Part shown: positions 1-7,824 of the stretch, one piece after another | How positions within the stretch are numbered: the first letter of the stretch is position 1 | Layout of the letters: every line of letters starts with the position of its first letter | Assembly: GCF_900091625.1 (NCBI RefSeq) | Contig: NZ_FMIC01000002.1 | Coordinates: 2,542,001-2,606,000 of the forward strand | Direction of reading: 5' to 3' | Length of the DNA: 64,000 nucleotides | Source of the DNA: Micromonospora peucetia | GTDB taxonomy: Bacteria; Actinomycetota; Actinomycetes; Mycobacteriales; Micromonosporaceae | Notes under the pieces: model-generated | The model's database searches: none | Seen by the model: the letters and a program-made list of their open reading frames with translations, nothing else | Told to the model about the DNA's origin: nothing | Made by a program: the position numbers and the translations under genes

Positions 1-78
1 TCGCCAGTGACTTCTACGCGGGCGGAACCGACATCCGACACGTCCGCCTCCTCTCAAGACTGCAAAGTTGTTGTGCCG

Positions 79-121
79 CAACGCTTTTCAGCGTTGTCGT
101 CCCTCGTCCCGATGACGAGGG
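79..121 (-). terminator. Paired hairpins after the last leftward gene
   Basis: Two small stem-loops follow the stop of the 83-aa gene on the minus strand. The first has a 7-bp stem CCCTCGT/ACGAGGG (101-107 with 115-121). The second has a 7-bp stem CAACGCT/AGCGTTG with a 4-nt loop (79-85 with 90-96). They are plausible as a tandem terminator, without a clear T tract. Confidence 0.4.
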
Positions 122-127
122 GGCACT

Positions 128-379
128 TCACGCCGGGTGGCCGGGGCACGGCGTCCCGTCGTCGGTGGAGACGCGGCACCACCGACAGAAGACCGTGACG
201 GACCGAAGGTTCTCGGCGTCCAGGATCAGCGCGCGGTCCGGGTCCGCGAGGTCGAACATCAGCGCGGCCGTCCAGGCGTGCCGCCCCTCTACCTGGACCG
301 GGGGATGGGGGGAGGAGGACACCGTGGCGGACCGGCCGCCCCACTCCACGGTGACCGGCGTCCCGGCGGCCGTGCTCAT
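128..379 (-). CDS. Small hypothetical protein of the element (83 aa)
   Basis: I do not recognise a family. The protein is soluble, with no membrane segment. It carries a CxxC (FCRWC, near residues 68-72) and a third Cys close to the C-terminus, which could bind a metal. It begins with an ATGA overlap of 4 nt with the stop of the upstream 410-aa gene, so it is almost certainly translationally coupled as the last gene of the leftward operon. Two hairpins follow its stop. Confidence 0.55.
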   Translation of the reverse strand: MSTAAGTPVTVEWGGRSATVSSSPHPPVQVEGRHAWTAALMFDLADPDRALILDAENLRSVTVFCRWCRVSTDDGTPCPGHPA

Positions 380-1608
380 GCCGCCACCGCCAGCCGGGAC
401 TCCAGCTCGGCCAGGCGCGCGGCCAGCCGCTCCTCCGTGGTCAGCGGCACCTCGGGGAGGTCGGTCACGTACGCCCAGGGCTCGCGCCGCTCCCCGGGAC
501 CAAGCGGCCGGTACGAGGCCATCTCGCGCGCCAGCGGGAACGGGCTCACCTGGCGGCGCGCCGGGATCAGGTCCCGGGCCGCCTCCAGGGCGTACTCCTC
601 CACCCGCCGGTTACCCGGGATCTTGGCGCGCTGGATGCGCTGGGAGCACCCGGCGCACACCGGGCGGCCCTGGTAGGTGCCCCAGGCGTCCGCCAGCTCG
701 TGAGACCGGCCGCACCCGGCGCACGGCCAGCCGGAGGAGTGGGGGACCGGGACGGTCAGCTCCCGGTGGCGCTTCTCCACGGCGGCGCGGAGCTCGGCCA
801 GCTCCGCACGGGGGATGTGCTGGAACGGGGAGCGGCCCCGGCCCGCGTCGGTGGACGAGGCTTTCTCCAGCTCCCGGTACGCCAGCGGCACGCCGAGCGT
901 GCGCGCCACGTCCGCGTGAGCCTGGGTGACCCGGACCGGGCGCGCGGTGGGATCGAGCGCCAGCGCCAGGAGCTCGGCACCGCCGGTGGCCAGGGAGCAC
1001 ACCCGGTGGAAGCGCCAGGAGCGGACCTGGCGGGAGTAGGGCCACGTGCCCACCTGGCGGTAGGTCTGCTCGGCCTCGGGGTCGTCCTTGGCGACCGTGG
1101 CCCCGCACGTGCCGCACGCCGACGCGATGACCTCCCCGGCATCGGCCAGCGCGTGGACCAGCGCGGCGCGGGGGTCGGTGGTCTTGGCCTGGGCGGGCCT
1201 GGGGGTCTTGGTCTTGCGAGCGAACATGTCTCGGTCCTCCGTGGTCGGTCTGTTGGTCTTCTTGCCTTGCCTGGCCCGCCTTCTCACCCAGCGGTCCAGC
1301 TCGTCCTTGGTGAACACCGACCGGCCGCCAACCAGGTCCCGCTCCGGGCCGGTCCCCTCTATGACGTAGCCGGAGAGTGTCCCCCTGGGGATGCCCAGGT
1401 ACTTGGCGGCCTGGTGGGAGGTCATGGGTCGCTCGTCCAGCCAGCGGTCCAGCTCGGCCTTGGTGAACACGATGTGGGGGCTTCCGTTCACCAGCGCCCG
1501 GTCCAGCTCGGGCTCGGGGCCGATGCCATGGGAGACGTGGGCAGAGAGCGTGTGCATGTTGATGCCCAGGTACGCGGCGGCGGCGCGGTAGCCCACGAAC
1601 TCGGTCAT
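376..1608 (-). CDS. Tandem helix-turn-helix / zinc-ribbon DNA-binding protein
   Basis: This 410-aa protein starts with two successive excisionase/MerR-type helix-turn-helix units (about residues 3-58 and 61-112). Each has the AAxYLGI...TLSxxV core and ends in the F-T-K-x-E-L-D-R-W helix typical of HTH_17 domains. The middle has a CGTC pair, and about residues 300-330 form a four-Cys zinc ribbon (CAGC...CAGC). The C-terminus is charged and helical. It probably binds DNA for the element, as a replication, partition, excision or regulatory factor; the exact role is unknown. It starts 2 nt after the stop of the preceding gene, inside the same operon. Confidence 0.6.
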   Translation of the reverse strand: MTEFVGYRAAAAYLGINMHTLSAHVSHGIGPEPELDRALVNGSPHIVFTKAELDRWLDERPMTSHQAAKYLGIPRGTLSGYVIEGTGPERDLVGGRSVFTKDELDRWVRRRARQGKKTNRPTTEDRDMFARKTKTPRPAQAKTTDPRAALVHALADAGEVIASACGTCGATVAKDDPEAEQTYRQVGTWPYSRQVRSWRFHRVCSLATGGAELLALALDPTARPVRVTQAHADVARTLGVPLAYRELEKASSTDAGRGRSPFQHIPRAELAELRAAVEKRHRELTVPVPHSSGWPCAGCGRSHELADAWGTYQGRPVCAGCSQRIQRAKIPGNRRVEEYALEAARDLIPARRQVSPFPLAREMASYRPLGPGERREPWAYVTDLPEVPLTTEERLAARLAELESRLAVAA

Positions 1609-1610
1609 GG

Positions 1611-2144
1611 TCAGATCAGCCGGATCGGGCCTTGGGGGACCTGACGCCGCTTGCGCTCCAGGGCGGCCTCGGTGCGCCGGTCCAGGGCGGCCAGGATCGC
1701 GGCGCTGTGCTCGCGCCGGGCGAGCGCCCGCCCCTGGACGCGGCCCAGCGCGCTGGCGGCCTCCATCCGTCGCCGGTGGTCGGCGCGGCCCAGCGCGGCG
1801 GCCAGGTCGCGCCGGGCGTCCGTGGTTCGACGGCTCAGCACGCCGTCCAGGGCGCGCCCGATCTGGGCCTGGTAGGAGCTGGTCCGGGAGCGGAACTCGG
1901 CGGGCCGGTCACCAGCCGTGACCCGGCGCAACAAGTCCGGGTTCCTGTACGGCTCGGCGGCGGCCACCAGAGCGGCCCGGCGCTCGGCGTGCTGGGAGGC
2001 GGTCAGCCCCCGGGGGCGCGGCATCGAGAGCGAGGCGAGCCGCATCAGCTCGGCGCGCTCGGCGCGCTGGGCGTCGGTCAGTTGGTGATGCGACGGGAAC
2101 CAGCTCCGCTGGTAGGACTTGATCTGTTCGGCCGTAGTGGTCAT
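1611..2144 (-). CDS. Arg/Ala-rich helical hypothetical protein (177 aa)
   Basis: This protein is basic and almost entirely predicted helical, with long runs of Ala, Arg and Glu (ALGRADHRRRMEAASALGR) that suggest coiled coils. It has no membrane segment or signal peptide. Its ATG lies 11 nt downstream of the 379-aa gene and its stop is 2 nt before the tandem-HTH gene. In a phage-type cassette such a protein might be a scaffold or nucleic-acid-binding factor, but nothing in the sequence proves that. Confidence 0.55.
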   Translation of the reverse strand: MTTTAEQIKSYQRSWFPSHHQLTDAQRAERAELMRLASLSMPRPRGLTASQHAERRAALVAAAEPYRNPDLLRRVTAGDRPAEFRSRTSSYQAQIGRALDGVLSRRTTDARRDLAAALGRADHRRRMEAASALGRVQGRALARREHSAAILAALDRRTEAALERKRRQVPQGPIRLI

Positions 2145-2155
2145 GGCGGGTTCCT

Positions 2156-3295
2156 TCAGTAGCTCAGGCGGGTGGCTGGCATGGTCGGCTGGCCCCCGCG
2201 ATACCCGAGGGTGGTCACGCCGCTGGAGCCGCTGGCGCGCCGGACGTACTTGGGGTTCCGGACGTAGATCCGGCGCTCCTCATCGAAGATCCGGGAGGGC
2301 TGGCGCTCGGGCTCCGGCTCGTCCACCAGCTCGGCGTCCACCACCTCGGGCTCCTCGGCCTGAGCCTGAGCCTGACCGTGAAGTGTCAAGACCTCGGGCT
2401 CAGCGGCCGGGGGGTCGGAAGGGTCGGAACGGTCGGAAGGTTCCGGCCCTGCCTCCCCGTGTGGAACACGTGCCTTGCTCTCTGCGGTCACCACGGGAGT
2501 GGTGTTCCACGGGAGATTCGAGGAGAGAGGTTCCGACCGTTCCGACCCTTCCGACCCTTCAGCGGCCGGGAGCGCGGCGATCGGAGCGCCCGGCAGCGCG
2601 GGCACCGGACGACCGTCCGCCACCGCGTCCGCCACCCGGGAGAACCAGGTGGTCAGGTCCCCGGCGGCCAGGCCGAGCCGGGGAGCCAGCGCGGCGGCCT
2701 GGGCCTGGGTCACCAGTGCCAGGAACGGCGGGCCGTCCGGCCGGGGAGCGGGGCGCGAATCGTTCAGGTCCATGTCACCCAGCGCCGCCTTGATGGCCTC
2801 GATCACGGCCCGGCCGGACGGTAGGCCGATCCACTCCAGGAGGAGCACGGCCACCCGGTCCGATGCCACGGCCTCCCACTGACGGGGGACCTGGGTCGCC
2901 ATGTCCAGGGCCTTGGTCGCCACCGCGCTGGCGGCCATCGCGTGCGCGGACCGGGCGAGCCCGGCCACGCGCTCGATGCCCTCGGCCGTGGTGACCCGGC
3001 CCTGGGCCACGTCCTGGGCGGCGGCCTGGGCGAGCACGTCCACGGTGCGGATCGAGTCCAGGATGACCTCCCAGACCGGGCGGCCCGGGTTGTTCGCCAT
3101 CATCTCGGCCAGGGTGATGGTCCCGGCGGCGCGCTCCTCGGCCACGGCCTTCCCGCCCCGGCCCGCGTACGCACCGTGGAGCTTGCACTGGAGCCGTCCG
3201 GGGACGGCCCAGCGCTCGCACTGGTCCCCGGTGCGCTGGGCGGTGGCCGAGCACCGGACCGGCGGCGGGTTCTGGCGGCGGCCCCGACTACTCAT
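2156..3295 (-). CDS. Cys/His (HGG-type) phage protein carrying an in-frame palindromic insert
   Basis: The N-terminus of this 379-aa protein has the pattern C-x-A-T-x4-G-x-x-C...C-K-L-H-G (residues 15-40). This motif is seen in proteins encoded beside actinophage terminases, sometimes annotated as small terminase subunits. A helical region follows to about residue 230. Residues from about 247 to 295 (GSEGSERSE...SDRSDPSDPP) are encoded by the 146-bp palindromic repeat at 2412-2557, and the same peptide occurs in the replication protein at 5080-7824. The residues PAAE flank the insert on both sides, matching a 12-bp DNA duplication. The C-terminus is acidic and probably disordered. The gene overlaps the upstream gene by 4 nt. 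Confidence 0.6.
   Translation of the reverse strand: MSSRGRRQNPPPVRCSATAQRTGDQCERWAVPGRLQCKLHGAYAGRGGKAVAEERAAGTITLAEMMANNPGRPVWEVILDSIRTVDVLAQAAAQDVAQGRVTTAEGIERVAGLARSAHAMAASAVATKALDMATQVPRQWEAVASDRVAVLLLEWIGLPSGRAVIEAIKAALGDMDLNDSRPAPRPDGPPFLALVTQAQAAALAPRLGLAAGDLTTWFSRVADAVADGRPVPALPGAPIAALPAAEGSEGSERSEPLSSNLPWNTTPVVTAESKARVPHGEAGPEPSDRSDPSDPPAAEPEVLTLHGQAQAQAEEPEVVDAELVDEPEPERQPSRIFDEERRIYVRNPKYVRRASGSSGVTTLGYRGGQPTMPATRLSY
2412..2557. repeat. Palindromic in-frame insertion element, copy A
   Basis: This 146-bp element has perfect 27-bp terminal inverted arms (2412-2438 and 2531-2557). Each arm is three tandem 9-mers of the type GGTCGGAA plus one base. A nested stem GTGGAACAC/GTGTTCCAC (2461-2469 with 2502-2510) encloses a hairpin CACCAC-GGGA-GTGGTG (2489-2504). 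The 12-bp sequence TCAGCGGCCGGG is directly repeated at 2400-2411 and 2559-2570, consistent with a target-site duplication. Duplication plus insert is 159 bp, or 53 codons, so the host frame stays open. Copy B lies at 5396-5541. Confidence 0.85.
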
Positions 3296-3507
3296 CGGCC
3301 GATCCGATCGGCGTAGACCAGCGGGTGGACCGTGCTCCCGGGCAGCACCGGGCCAGGGGAGGGGCAGACGGCCGGGTGGTCACGGACCAGGCGCGCGGCC
3401 TCGGCCGCCCCCTTGACGAGATCGGCCGGGCACGTTCCCGGGCAGCACAGCCGGAACCAGGCGGGGCGGTCCGCCTGGCGGTGCGGCTTGGAAGGGTCCG
3501 GGCGCAT
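3292..3507 (-). CDS. Small Cys-containing hypothetical protein (71 aa)
   Basis: This short protein carries a CCPGTC motif (residues 21-26) and a later Cys, which may bind zinc. The tail is rich in Pro and Gly. It overlaps the 379-aa gene by 4 nt (ATGA) and starts 3 nt after the structural-type gene, so it sits in the same translationally coupled leftward operon. I recognise no family. Confidence 0.5.
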   Translation of the reverse strand: MRPDPSKPHRQADRPAWFRLCCPGTCPADLVKGAAEAARLVRDHPAVCPSPGPVLPGSTVHPLVYADRIGR

Positions 3508-3510
3508 GGG

Positions 3511-4320
3511 TCAGCTCCCCAGCGGGGTGAAGGTGGCCCGGCCCGCGAGGCAATCGAACGATGCCGCCCAGGCCCGCTCAGCGACCATCAGACGGAGGTT
3601 CGTCTCCCGGTCGAACGAGGTGTGGACCTGTGCCTCCTGGGCGCGCCAGAGGGTCACCTGGCCGGTCACGATGACCTCGCCCAGCGGGTACGCGCCGAAC
3701 GCCCAGACGGAGCCCAGCGGGGTGACCTTGCGCGGACCGTCCTGGAGGATCAGCCCCGCCTCGGCGGCGAACGCGGCGGCCTCGATGGGGGCGTGGATCG
3801 TGGCCCCGTAGCCGTAGCCCTGATCGGTGTAGGCGTAGCGCTCCAGCGCGCCCACCACGTCCGTGATCAGGTCCGGGTCGTACCCGCCGGAGACCGCCTC
3901 GGCCTCGGCGTCCAGGTTGAGGATGTCCAGGGCGTTGCCCTCAAAGTCCAGGCCGGACCAGAGCGCGCGCTCCACGGTGGGCTGTTCGCTGGCCTCCAAC
4001 CGGCGGACGACCTGGGCGCGTAGCTCAGCCTCGGTGTAACCGACCTGGGTGCATTCCAGGGTGGCGAGCGTGAGAAACACGCCGGTTGCCACCTCGGGGT
4101 TGCCGCCGTCCAGCGGCTTGGCGGGCGCGGCCACCTCGCCCCCGTAGCAGTTGACGCCGTAGGCGTACGCGGCACCGCACGTGACGGGGGTGTACCGGAT
4201 GCCGCCTCCCTCACCGTGCGGGGCGGGGAGGTCCAGCGGGCCGGACGCGGCGTTGAACAGGCCGTACCGGCGTAGGCCGGGCTCCGGCGGGGTGACGATC
4301 TGGCCGGGGATCAGGCCCAT
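3511..4320 (-). CDS. Phage structural-type (capsid-like) protein
   Basis: This 269-aa protein opens with P-G-x-I-V-T-P-P-x-P-G-L-x-R-Y-G-L and a Cys pair (TCGAAYAYGVNC). It contains R-L-E-A-S-E-Q-P-T-V-E-R-A-L-W-S-G in the middle and ends with a TIHAP...TPLG...AFGAYP...VTG segment and an A-E-R-x-W-A-x-x-F-D-C tail. I recognise this arrangement from actinobacterial phages and prophages, where it is annotated as a virion structural or major-head-type protein. That is recall, not a search result. It starts the downstream operon after a 330-bp gap, with an AGAGGA ribosome site about 7 nt upstream. Its presence supports a phage or phage-satellite origin of the element. Confidence 0.5.
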   Translation of the reverse strand: MGLIPGQIVTPPEPGLRRYGLFNAASGPLDLPAPHGEGGGIRYTPVTCGAAYAYGVNCYGGEVAAPAKPLDGGNPEVATGVFLTLATLECTQVGYTEAELRAQVVRRLEASEQPTVERALWSGLDFEGNALDILNLDAEAEAVSGGYDPDLITDVVGALERYAYTDQGYGYGATIHAPIEAAAFAAEAGLILQDGPRKVTPLGSVWAFGAYPLGEVIVTGQVTLWRAQEAQVHTSFDRETNLRLMVAERAWAASFDCLAGRATFTPLGS

Positions 4321-4650
4321 GTCTGTGTCCTCTTTGCGGTGAAATGCCGTGCACAGGAATGACTCTTATGGTGCGTGCCGGTGAGCGGAGCGGTCCTGGA
4401 CGAATCAGCGACCGGGGGACGGGGTGGAGCGGGCCTCTCTCGATCGGGCAGCCCTGGCCGGACGAATCGGACGCCAGGTGCGCCGGGGCGCGGTGGCCCC
4501 GTGATCAATGCTGTCCCCTTGATGGCATTCCGGCGAGAGGGCATTTCACGATTTGGGGTGACATCTCGCGGCGGGCCGAGGGGCAGGGCCGGACAGCAAT
4601 CAGCCCCGGCAGTCCGGGGCGGACGACCGGGGCTGATGGAGCGGGTCAGG
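4321..4650. other. Intergenic promoter region of the left operon
   Basis: There is no convincing gene in this 330-bp gap. It holds the leader of the structural-type gene and the terminator of the YozE-like gene. A 10-bp motif appears in opposite orientations at 4339-4348 (GTGAAATGCC) and 4540-4549 (GGCATTTCAC) and could be a pair of regulator half-sites. Open frames here are Pro/Arg-rich shadows without ribosome sites. Confidence 0.45.
4599..4637 (-). terminator. Terminator after the YozE-like gene
   Basis: A perfect 11-bp stem, ATCAGCCCCGG at 4599-4609 with CCGGGGCTGAT at 4627-4637, lies just past the stop of the 84-aa gene read leftward. It separates that gene from the structural-type operon. 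Confidence 0.65.
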
Positions 4651-4905
4651 TCAGCGACCGGTCCACTCGGCGCACGCCATGTTGAAGGCGTCGAACGCGG
4701 GCTGTGAGGCCCGGTGCTCGGTCAGGGTCGCGGCCACGTCCTCGACTCCCATGAACGGGGCCTCCTCGGTGATGTCCGAGCACCGGCCGCATCCGTCGTC
4801 ACCGAGGAAGTCCCGGGCCAGGTCACCCACGGGATCACGACGGTCGGTCTGGAGGGCCAGCCAGGCCCCGAAGCTGACAGCAGGTTGCATCTCGTTCTCC
4901 TCCAT
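4651..4905 (-). CDS. YozE/SAM-like small protein
   Basis: This 84-aa protein matches the YozE_SAM_like pattern: F-G-A-W-L followed by a D-P-V-G-D-L-A-R-D-F segment and a C-terminal helix ending A-F-x-x-A-x-x-E-W. An acidic insertion with two Cys (CGRC) lies in the middle. YozE-like proteins are small helical-bundle proteins of unknown function that are frequent in actinobacterial mobile elements. The gene stands alone between two strong hairpins (4599-4637 and 4946-4984), so it is probably transcribed from its own promoter. Confidence 0.7.
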   Translation of the reverse strand: MEENEMQPAVSFGAWLALQTDRRDPVGDLARDFLGDDGCGRCSDITEEAPFMGVEDVAATLTEHRASQPAFDAFNMACAEWTGR

Positions 4906-4945
4906 CGGCTGATCCGGTCCAGTGTGGTCCGGGGCCGGAGAGGGA

Positions 4946-4984
4946 CCAGCCCCGGGCCGTCACCAGTAAACGGCCCGGGGCTGG
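4946..4984 (-). terminator. Terminator closing the replication operon
   Basis: A perfect 14-bp stem (CCAGCCCCGGGCCG at 4946-4959, complement at 4971-4984) with an 11-nt loop lies 12 nt past the stop of the 28-codon gene, read leftward. It is the strongest hairpin in the element. Confidence 0.75.
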
Positions 4985-4996
4985 GGTCTCGGGGGA

Positions 4997-5083
4997 TCAG
5001 GGGCGGGCGGTCTGCCAGGCGATGGCGAGCGCGGCCACCAGGGCCAGGAGCCGGGCCAGATCGGGGCGGTACAGGGGGCTCAC
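4997..5083 (-). CDS. 28-residue single-pass membrane microprotein
   Basis: The frame begins MSPLYRPDLARLLALV and continues as a hydrophobic helix ending A-W-Q-T-A-R-P. The GTG start overlaps the stop of the replication protein as GTGA (5083-5080), the classical arrangement for re-initiation coupling, and the stop is followed by a perfect 14-bp terminator. The peptide has a short cytoplasmic tail and one helix of about 15 hydrophobic residues. No family is recognised. Coupling, amphipathic composition and terminator placement argue that it is real, although 28 codons could be chance. Confidence 0.5.
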   Translation of the reverse strand: MSPLYRPDLARLLALVAALAIAWQTARP

Positions 5084-7824
5084 GAGGTGGGCTCCTTGGC
5101 CCTCTGGATGACCCGGTACTGACCGGCCTTGCGGTTGGGGTCACCGTTGATCGGGCGCTCCCCGAGGAACTTCACACCGATGGCGTTGCCCACCTCGGGG
5201 GTCGCATCCGCCAGGGCGCGGCGGAGGGCGGGCGGGCTTCCGGTGATGCGGACCAGACCGGTCCGGGTGCGGAGGATGACGACCGGGTACAACCCGCCGA
5301 ACTCCTCGTCCCCGTCCTCGGACAGCTCGGTCACGTACCCGGCCACCCCGTCACCGGGGGCCGAGGGCACCCAGTCCACCGGCGGGCCGGTCGGGGGGTC
5401 GGAAGGGTCGGAACGGTCGGAAGGTTCCGGCCCTGCCTCCCCGTGTGACACGTGCTCCTCTACCTCTACGACCACCACAGGAGTGGTGTTCCACGGGAGA
5501 TTCGAGGAGAGGGGTTCCGACCGTTCCGACCCTTCCGACCCCTGGGGAGCCACGGGCGAGCCCTCCACGGCCCACTTGACCCGCTCCCCCTTGCCGGTGC
5601 CGGTGCGGACGATCTGGAGCCCGTCGTACCACTGACCGGCCAGCCCGGCGTACTGCTGGCCCAGCACCCGAGCGAAGCCCTTGGACGTGGTGTCCTCGTT
5701 GTCCGGCGGGGGCTGGAACCCCTCGGGGTCCGCCAGGGCGCGCCGCTTCACCTCGGCCGCGAAGAACGTCCCGTTGCCGAACTGCTCGAACAACCACTCC
5801 AGGTGGGCGGACCAGTAGCTGGAGCTGAAGTTCGAGGTGCCGCGCCACGCCTTCAGGTTGCCGAGGAAGCCGGGGACACCGGCCATCGCGCAGATGCCGC
5901 CCACGATGCCCTCCCAGACCTCGAACGATCCGAACGACTCCGCACGCACCGCCTTCTTCTGGCCCTGGGCGAACCAGGCGCGCACCAGCACTAGGACCGC
6001 GCGCAACAGCGCCGCCCGGTTGACCTCGGTCCACGACCGGAGATCCAGGCCGGACAGGCCGGGGTGCCGGAACGAGCTGGACGGCCGGTCCTCCGGGTTG
6101 GCGGTCTTGGGGTCGATCCGGATGCGGTAGACCCGGCGGATCATGTCGCCCTCGACCTTGACGTTGTTGCCCAACGAGATCCAGGTGACCCGGTTCGGGA
6201 ACCGGGCCATCCGCGAGACGCCCAGAACGCGGTCCTGGTAGGTCATCGACGTGATGGCCCTGGCGAAGTTCGCCCCCTCGATCTCGTGTGCCTCATCGAA
6301 GATGAACAGGCTGGAGCCCTCACGGAAGGCCGAGGTGATCACCTTCCGGTGCTCCTCGTCGTCCTTGGTGTACGGCATGGGCTGGGCGTCGCGCTGGCCG
6401 GTGAACAGGATCGAGATGCAGTCCGCCAGGAGGTTCTTCCCGACGCCCTTCCCGGTCCCGTCCACCACCGCGAGCGGAACGAGCGGCACCAGGGACCGGA
6501 TGAACGGGGTGATGATGAGCGCCAGCATGTTGGCCCGGTCAGCCGTGGTGTCCCACGGGAAGTCCCCCAGCCACTCCACCAGGAGGAGGTCCCGCGCGGC
6601 CTCCACGTCGGCGGCCGTGGGGTTCTCCGGCACCTCCACCTTCTCCAGCACCTCGTCCGGGACCAACAGGGACCGGGTGGCGTCGTCGTATCCGGCCGTG
6701 GTGCAGACCGACCCGTCCGGCCGCACGAACGGCGTGGTGGCGATGTGCTCCAGCGGGGTGAACTTCTCCGCCTCGGACAGCACGGCGGCCATCGTCTTGT
6801 CCTCGGGCCAGGCGTCCACGTAGGTGGTCCCGTCCCGCCCCTCGGACTTGCTGAGCGTGCGGGCCGCCTGCTGGATCACGTTGTTGAACCGGCCCTTGTC
6901 CACCGGGGTCATCTTGGAGCCCTTCAGCTCGGAGATGACCTCCCCGTGGTTGAACAGCGTCACACCGGAGAACCGGTCCACCAGCGCGGCGGTCAGCGAG
7001 TTGATGACGGTCAGCCGGTCCTCGTTGACGACCACCACCGCCCGGTCACCATCCGCCCGGGGCGGCTCGGTGGGGGTGGTGGCCTTCTTGCGGACCGGGG
7101 CCTTGTCGGCGGGCTTCCTGTGCTTGCGGCCCGCCTCGATGATCCGGGCGAGGTACGAGGCCCGGCGGCCCTCGGGGCGAGCGCCCAGCACATCGTCCAG
7201 GCCGTCCTTCTCCCCGACGCCGGTCATCCGGGCGAACCCGACCGAGGTCGCGCCCTCGTCGGTGAGTGCGCCGCCGAGCTTCACCCCGGCCTCGTACACG
7301 TCCAGGTTCGAGCTGGCGTCCGCGTCCAGGAGGATGACCACCTCCTGGTCCTCGGCCACCATCAGGTCCCCGATGGGAAGGCCCTCGCGCTGCCACATCC
7401 GGCACCCGCCGATGGCGTACACCGCGACGTGCTGCGGCGCGTAGCTGGCGGCGGCCAGGGCCTGCTTGGTGCCCTCCACGATCAGCATCAGCGTGGTGTG
7501 GTCGTTGACCGGGCGGACGGCCCAGAGGACCGGCTGGTAACCCCGGTCCTTGGACCGGAACACGTACTTCCGGAGACGCCCGTCCCTCTGGTCCTCGGTC
7601 GGGTTGTCGGGCCGGATCTGGTACTCCGTCCGGCCCTCCTCGTTGGTCCAGGGGAACGCGATGGCCGGGAAGTTGGCCCAGTTCTGCCAGTCCTCGCCCA
7701 GCTCGGCCAGGTCGTCCTTGCCGGTGAGCGAGCGCACGCCCAGCTTCTCGGCCAGGTCCGGGTTCACAGCCTGGGCGGCCAGGAACTCCCGGTGGTCCGG
7801 GGCCAGCTCAGCCACGGTCGCCAC
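5080..7824 (-). CDS. TOPRIM-like (DUF3854-type) primase-helicase replication protein
   Basis: The protein has about 914 aa. The N-terminal third holds a TOPRIM/DUF3854-like region: LIVEGTKQALAA near residue 130, then VVILLDADAS, expected to bind metal for primer synthesis. After a linker comes a P-loop ATPase with Walker A G-T-G-K-G-V-G-K-N and Walker B LFIFDEAHE, the plan of D5/SF3-type phage and plasmid replicative helicases. The C-terminal region carries palindromic copy B in frame (GSEGSERSE...SDRSDPSDPP). I chose GTG at 7824, or GTG at 7815, because the frame further upstream reads through the 78-aa gene out of frame and looks non-coding. It probably initiates replication of the element. 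Confidence 0.7.
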   Translation of the reverse strand: MATVAELAPDHREFLAAQAVNPDLAEKLGVRSLTGKDDLAELGEDWQNWANFPAIAFPWTNEEGRTEYQIRPDNPTEDQRDGRLRKYVFRSKDRGYQPVLWAVRPVNDHTTLMLIVEGTKQALAAASYAPQHVAVYAIGGCRMWQREGLPIGDLMVAEDQEVVILLDADASSNLDVYEAGVKLGGALTDEGATSVGFARMTGVGEKDGLDDVLGARPEGRRASYLARIIEAGRKHRKPADKAPVRKKATTPTEPPRADGDRAVVVVNEDRLTVINSLTAALVDRFSGVTLFNHGEVISELKGSKMTPVDKGRFNNVIQQAARTLSKSEGRDGTTYVDAWPEDKTMAAVLSEAEKFTPLEHIATTPFVRPDGSVCTTAGYDDATRSLLVPDEVLEKVEVPENPTAADVEAARDLLLVEWLGDFPWDTTADRANMLALIITPFIRSLVPLVPLAVVDGTGKGVGKNLLADCISILFTGQRDAQPMPYTKDDEEHRKVITSAFREGSSLFIFDEAHEIEGANFARAITSMTYQDRVLGVSRMARFPNRVTWISLGNNVKVEGDMIRRVYRIRIDPKTANPEDRPSSSFRHPGLSGLDLRSWTEVNRAALLRAVLVLVRAWFAQGQKKAVRAESFGSFEVWEGIVGGICAMAGVPGFLGNLKAWRGTSNFSSSYWSAHLEWLFEQFGNGTFFAAEVKRRALADPEGFQPPPDNEDTTSKGFARVLGQQYAGLAGQWYDGLQIVRTGTGKGERVKWAVEGSPVAPQGSEGSERSEPLSSNLPWNTTPVVVVEVEEHVSHGEAGPEPSDRSDPSDPPTGPPVDWVPSAPGDGVAGYVTELSEDGDEEFGGLYPVVILRTRTGLVRITGSPPALRRALADATPEVGNAIGVKFLGERPINGDPNRKAGQYRVIQRAKEPTS
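5396..5541. repeat. Palindromic in-frame insertion element, copy B
   Basis: This element also spans 146 bp with the same 27-bp perfect arms (5396-5422 and 5515-5541) as copy A. The outer 50-60 bp on each side are nearly identical between copies, while about 30 bp in the middle differ. The inner hairpin CACCAC-AGGA-GTGGTG (5473-5488) keeps its stem and changes only a loop base. A possible decayed flanking repeat (CCACCGGCGGGCC at 5376-5388 and CCACGGGCGAGCC at 5550-5562, 11 of 13 identical) is weak. It lies in frame in the replication protein, whose sequence is otherwise unrelated to that of copy A's host. Confidence 0.85.

Noticed and set aside
4311..4544. 77-codon frame upstream of the structural-type gene
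   Set aside because: Pro/Arg-rich composition, no ribosome site, and it overlaps the leader and start of a better supported gene.
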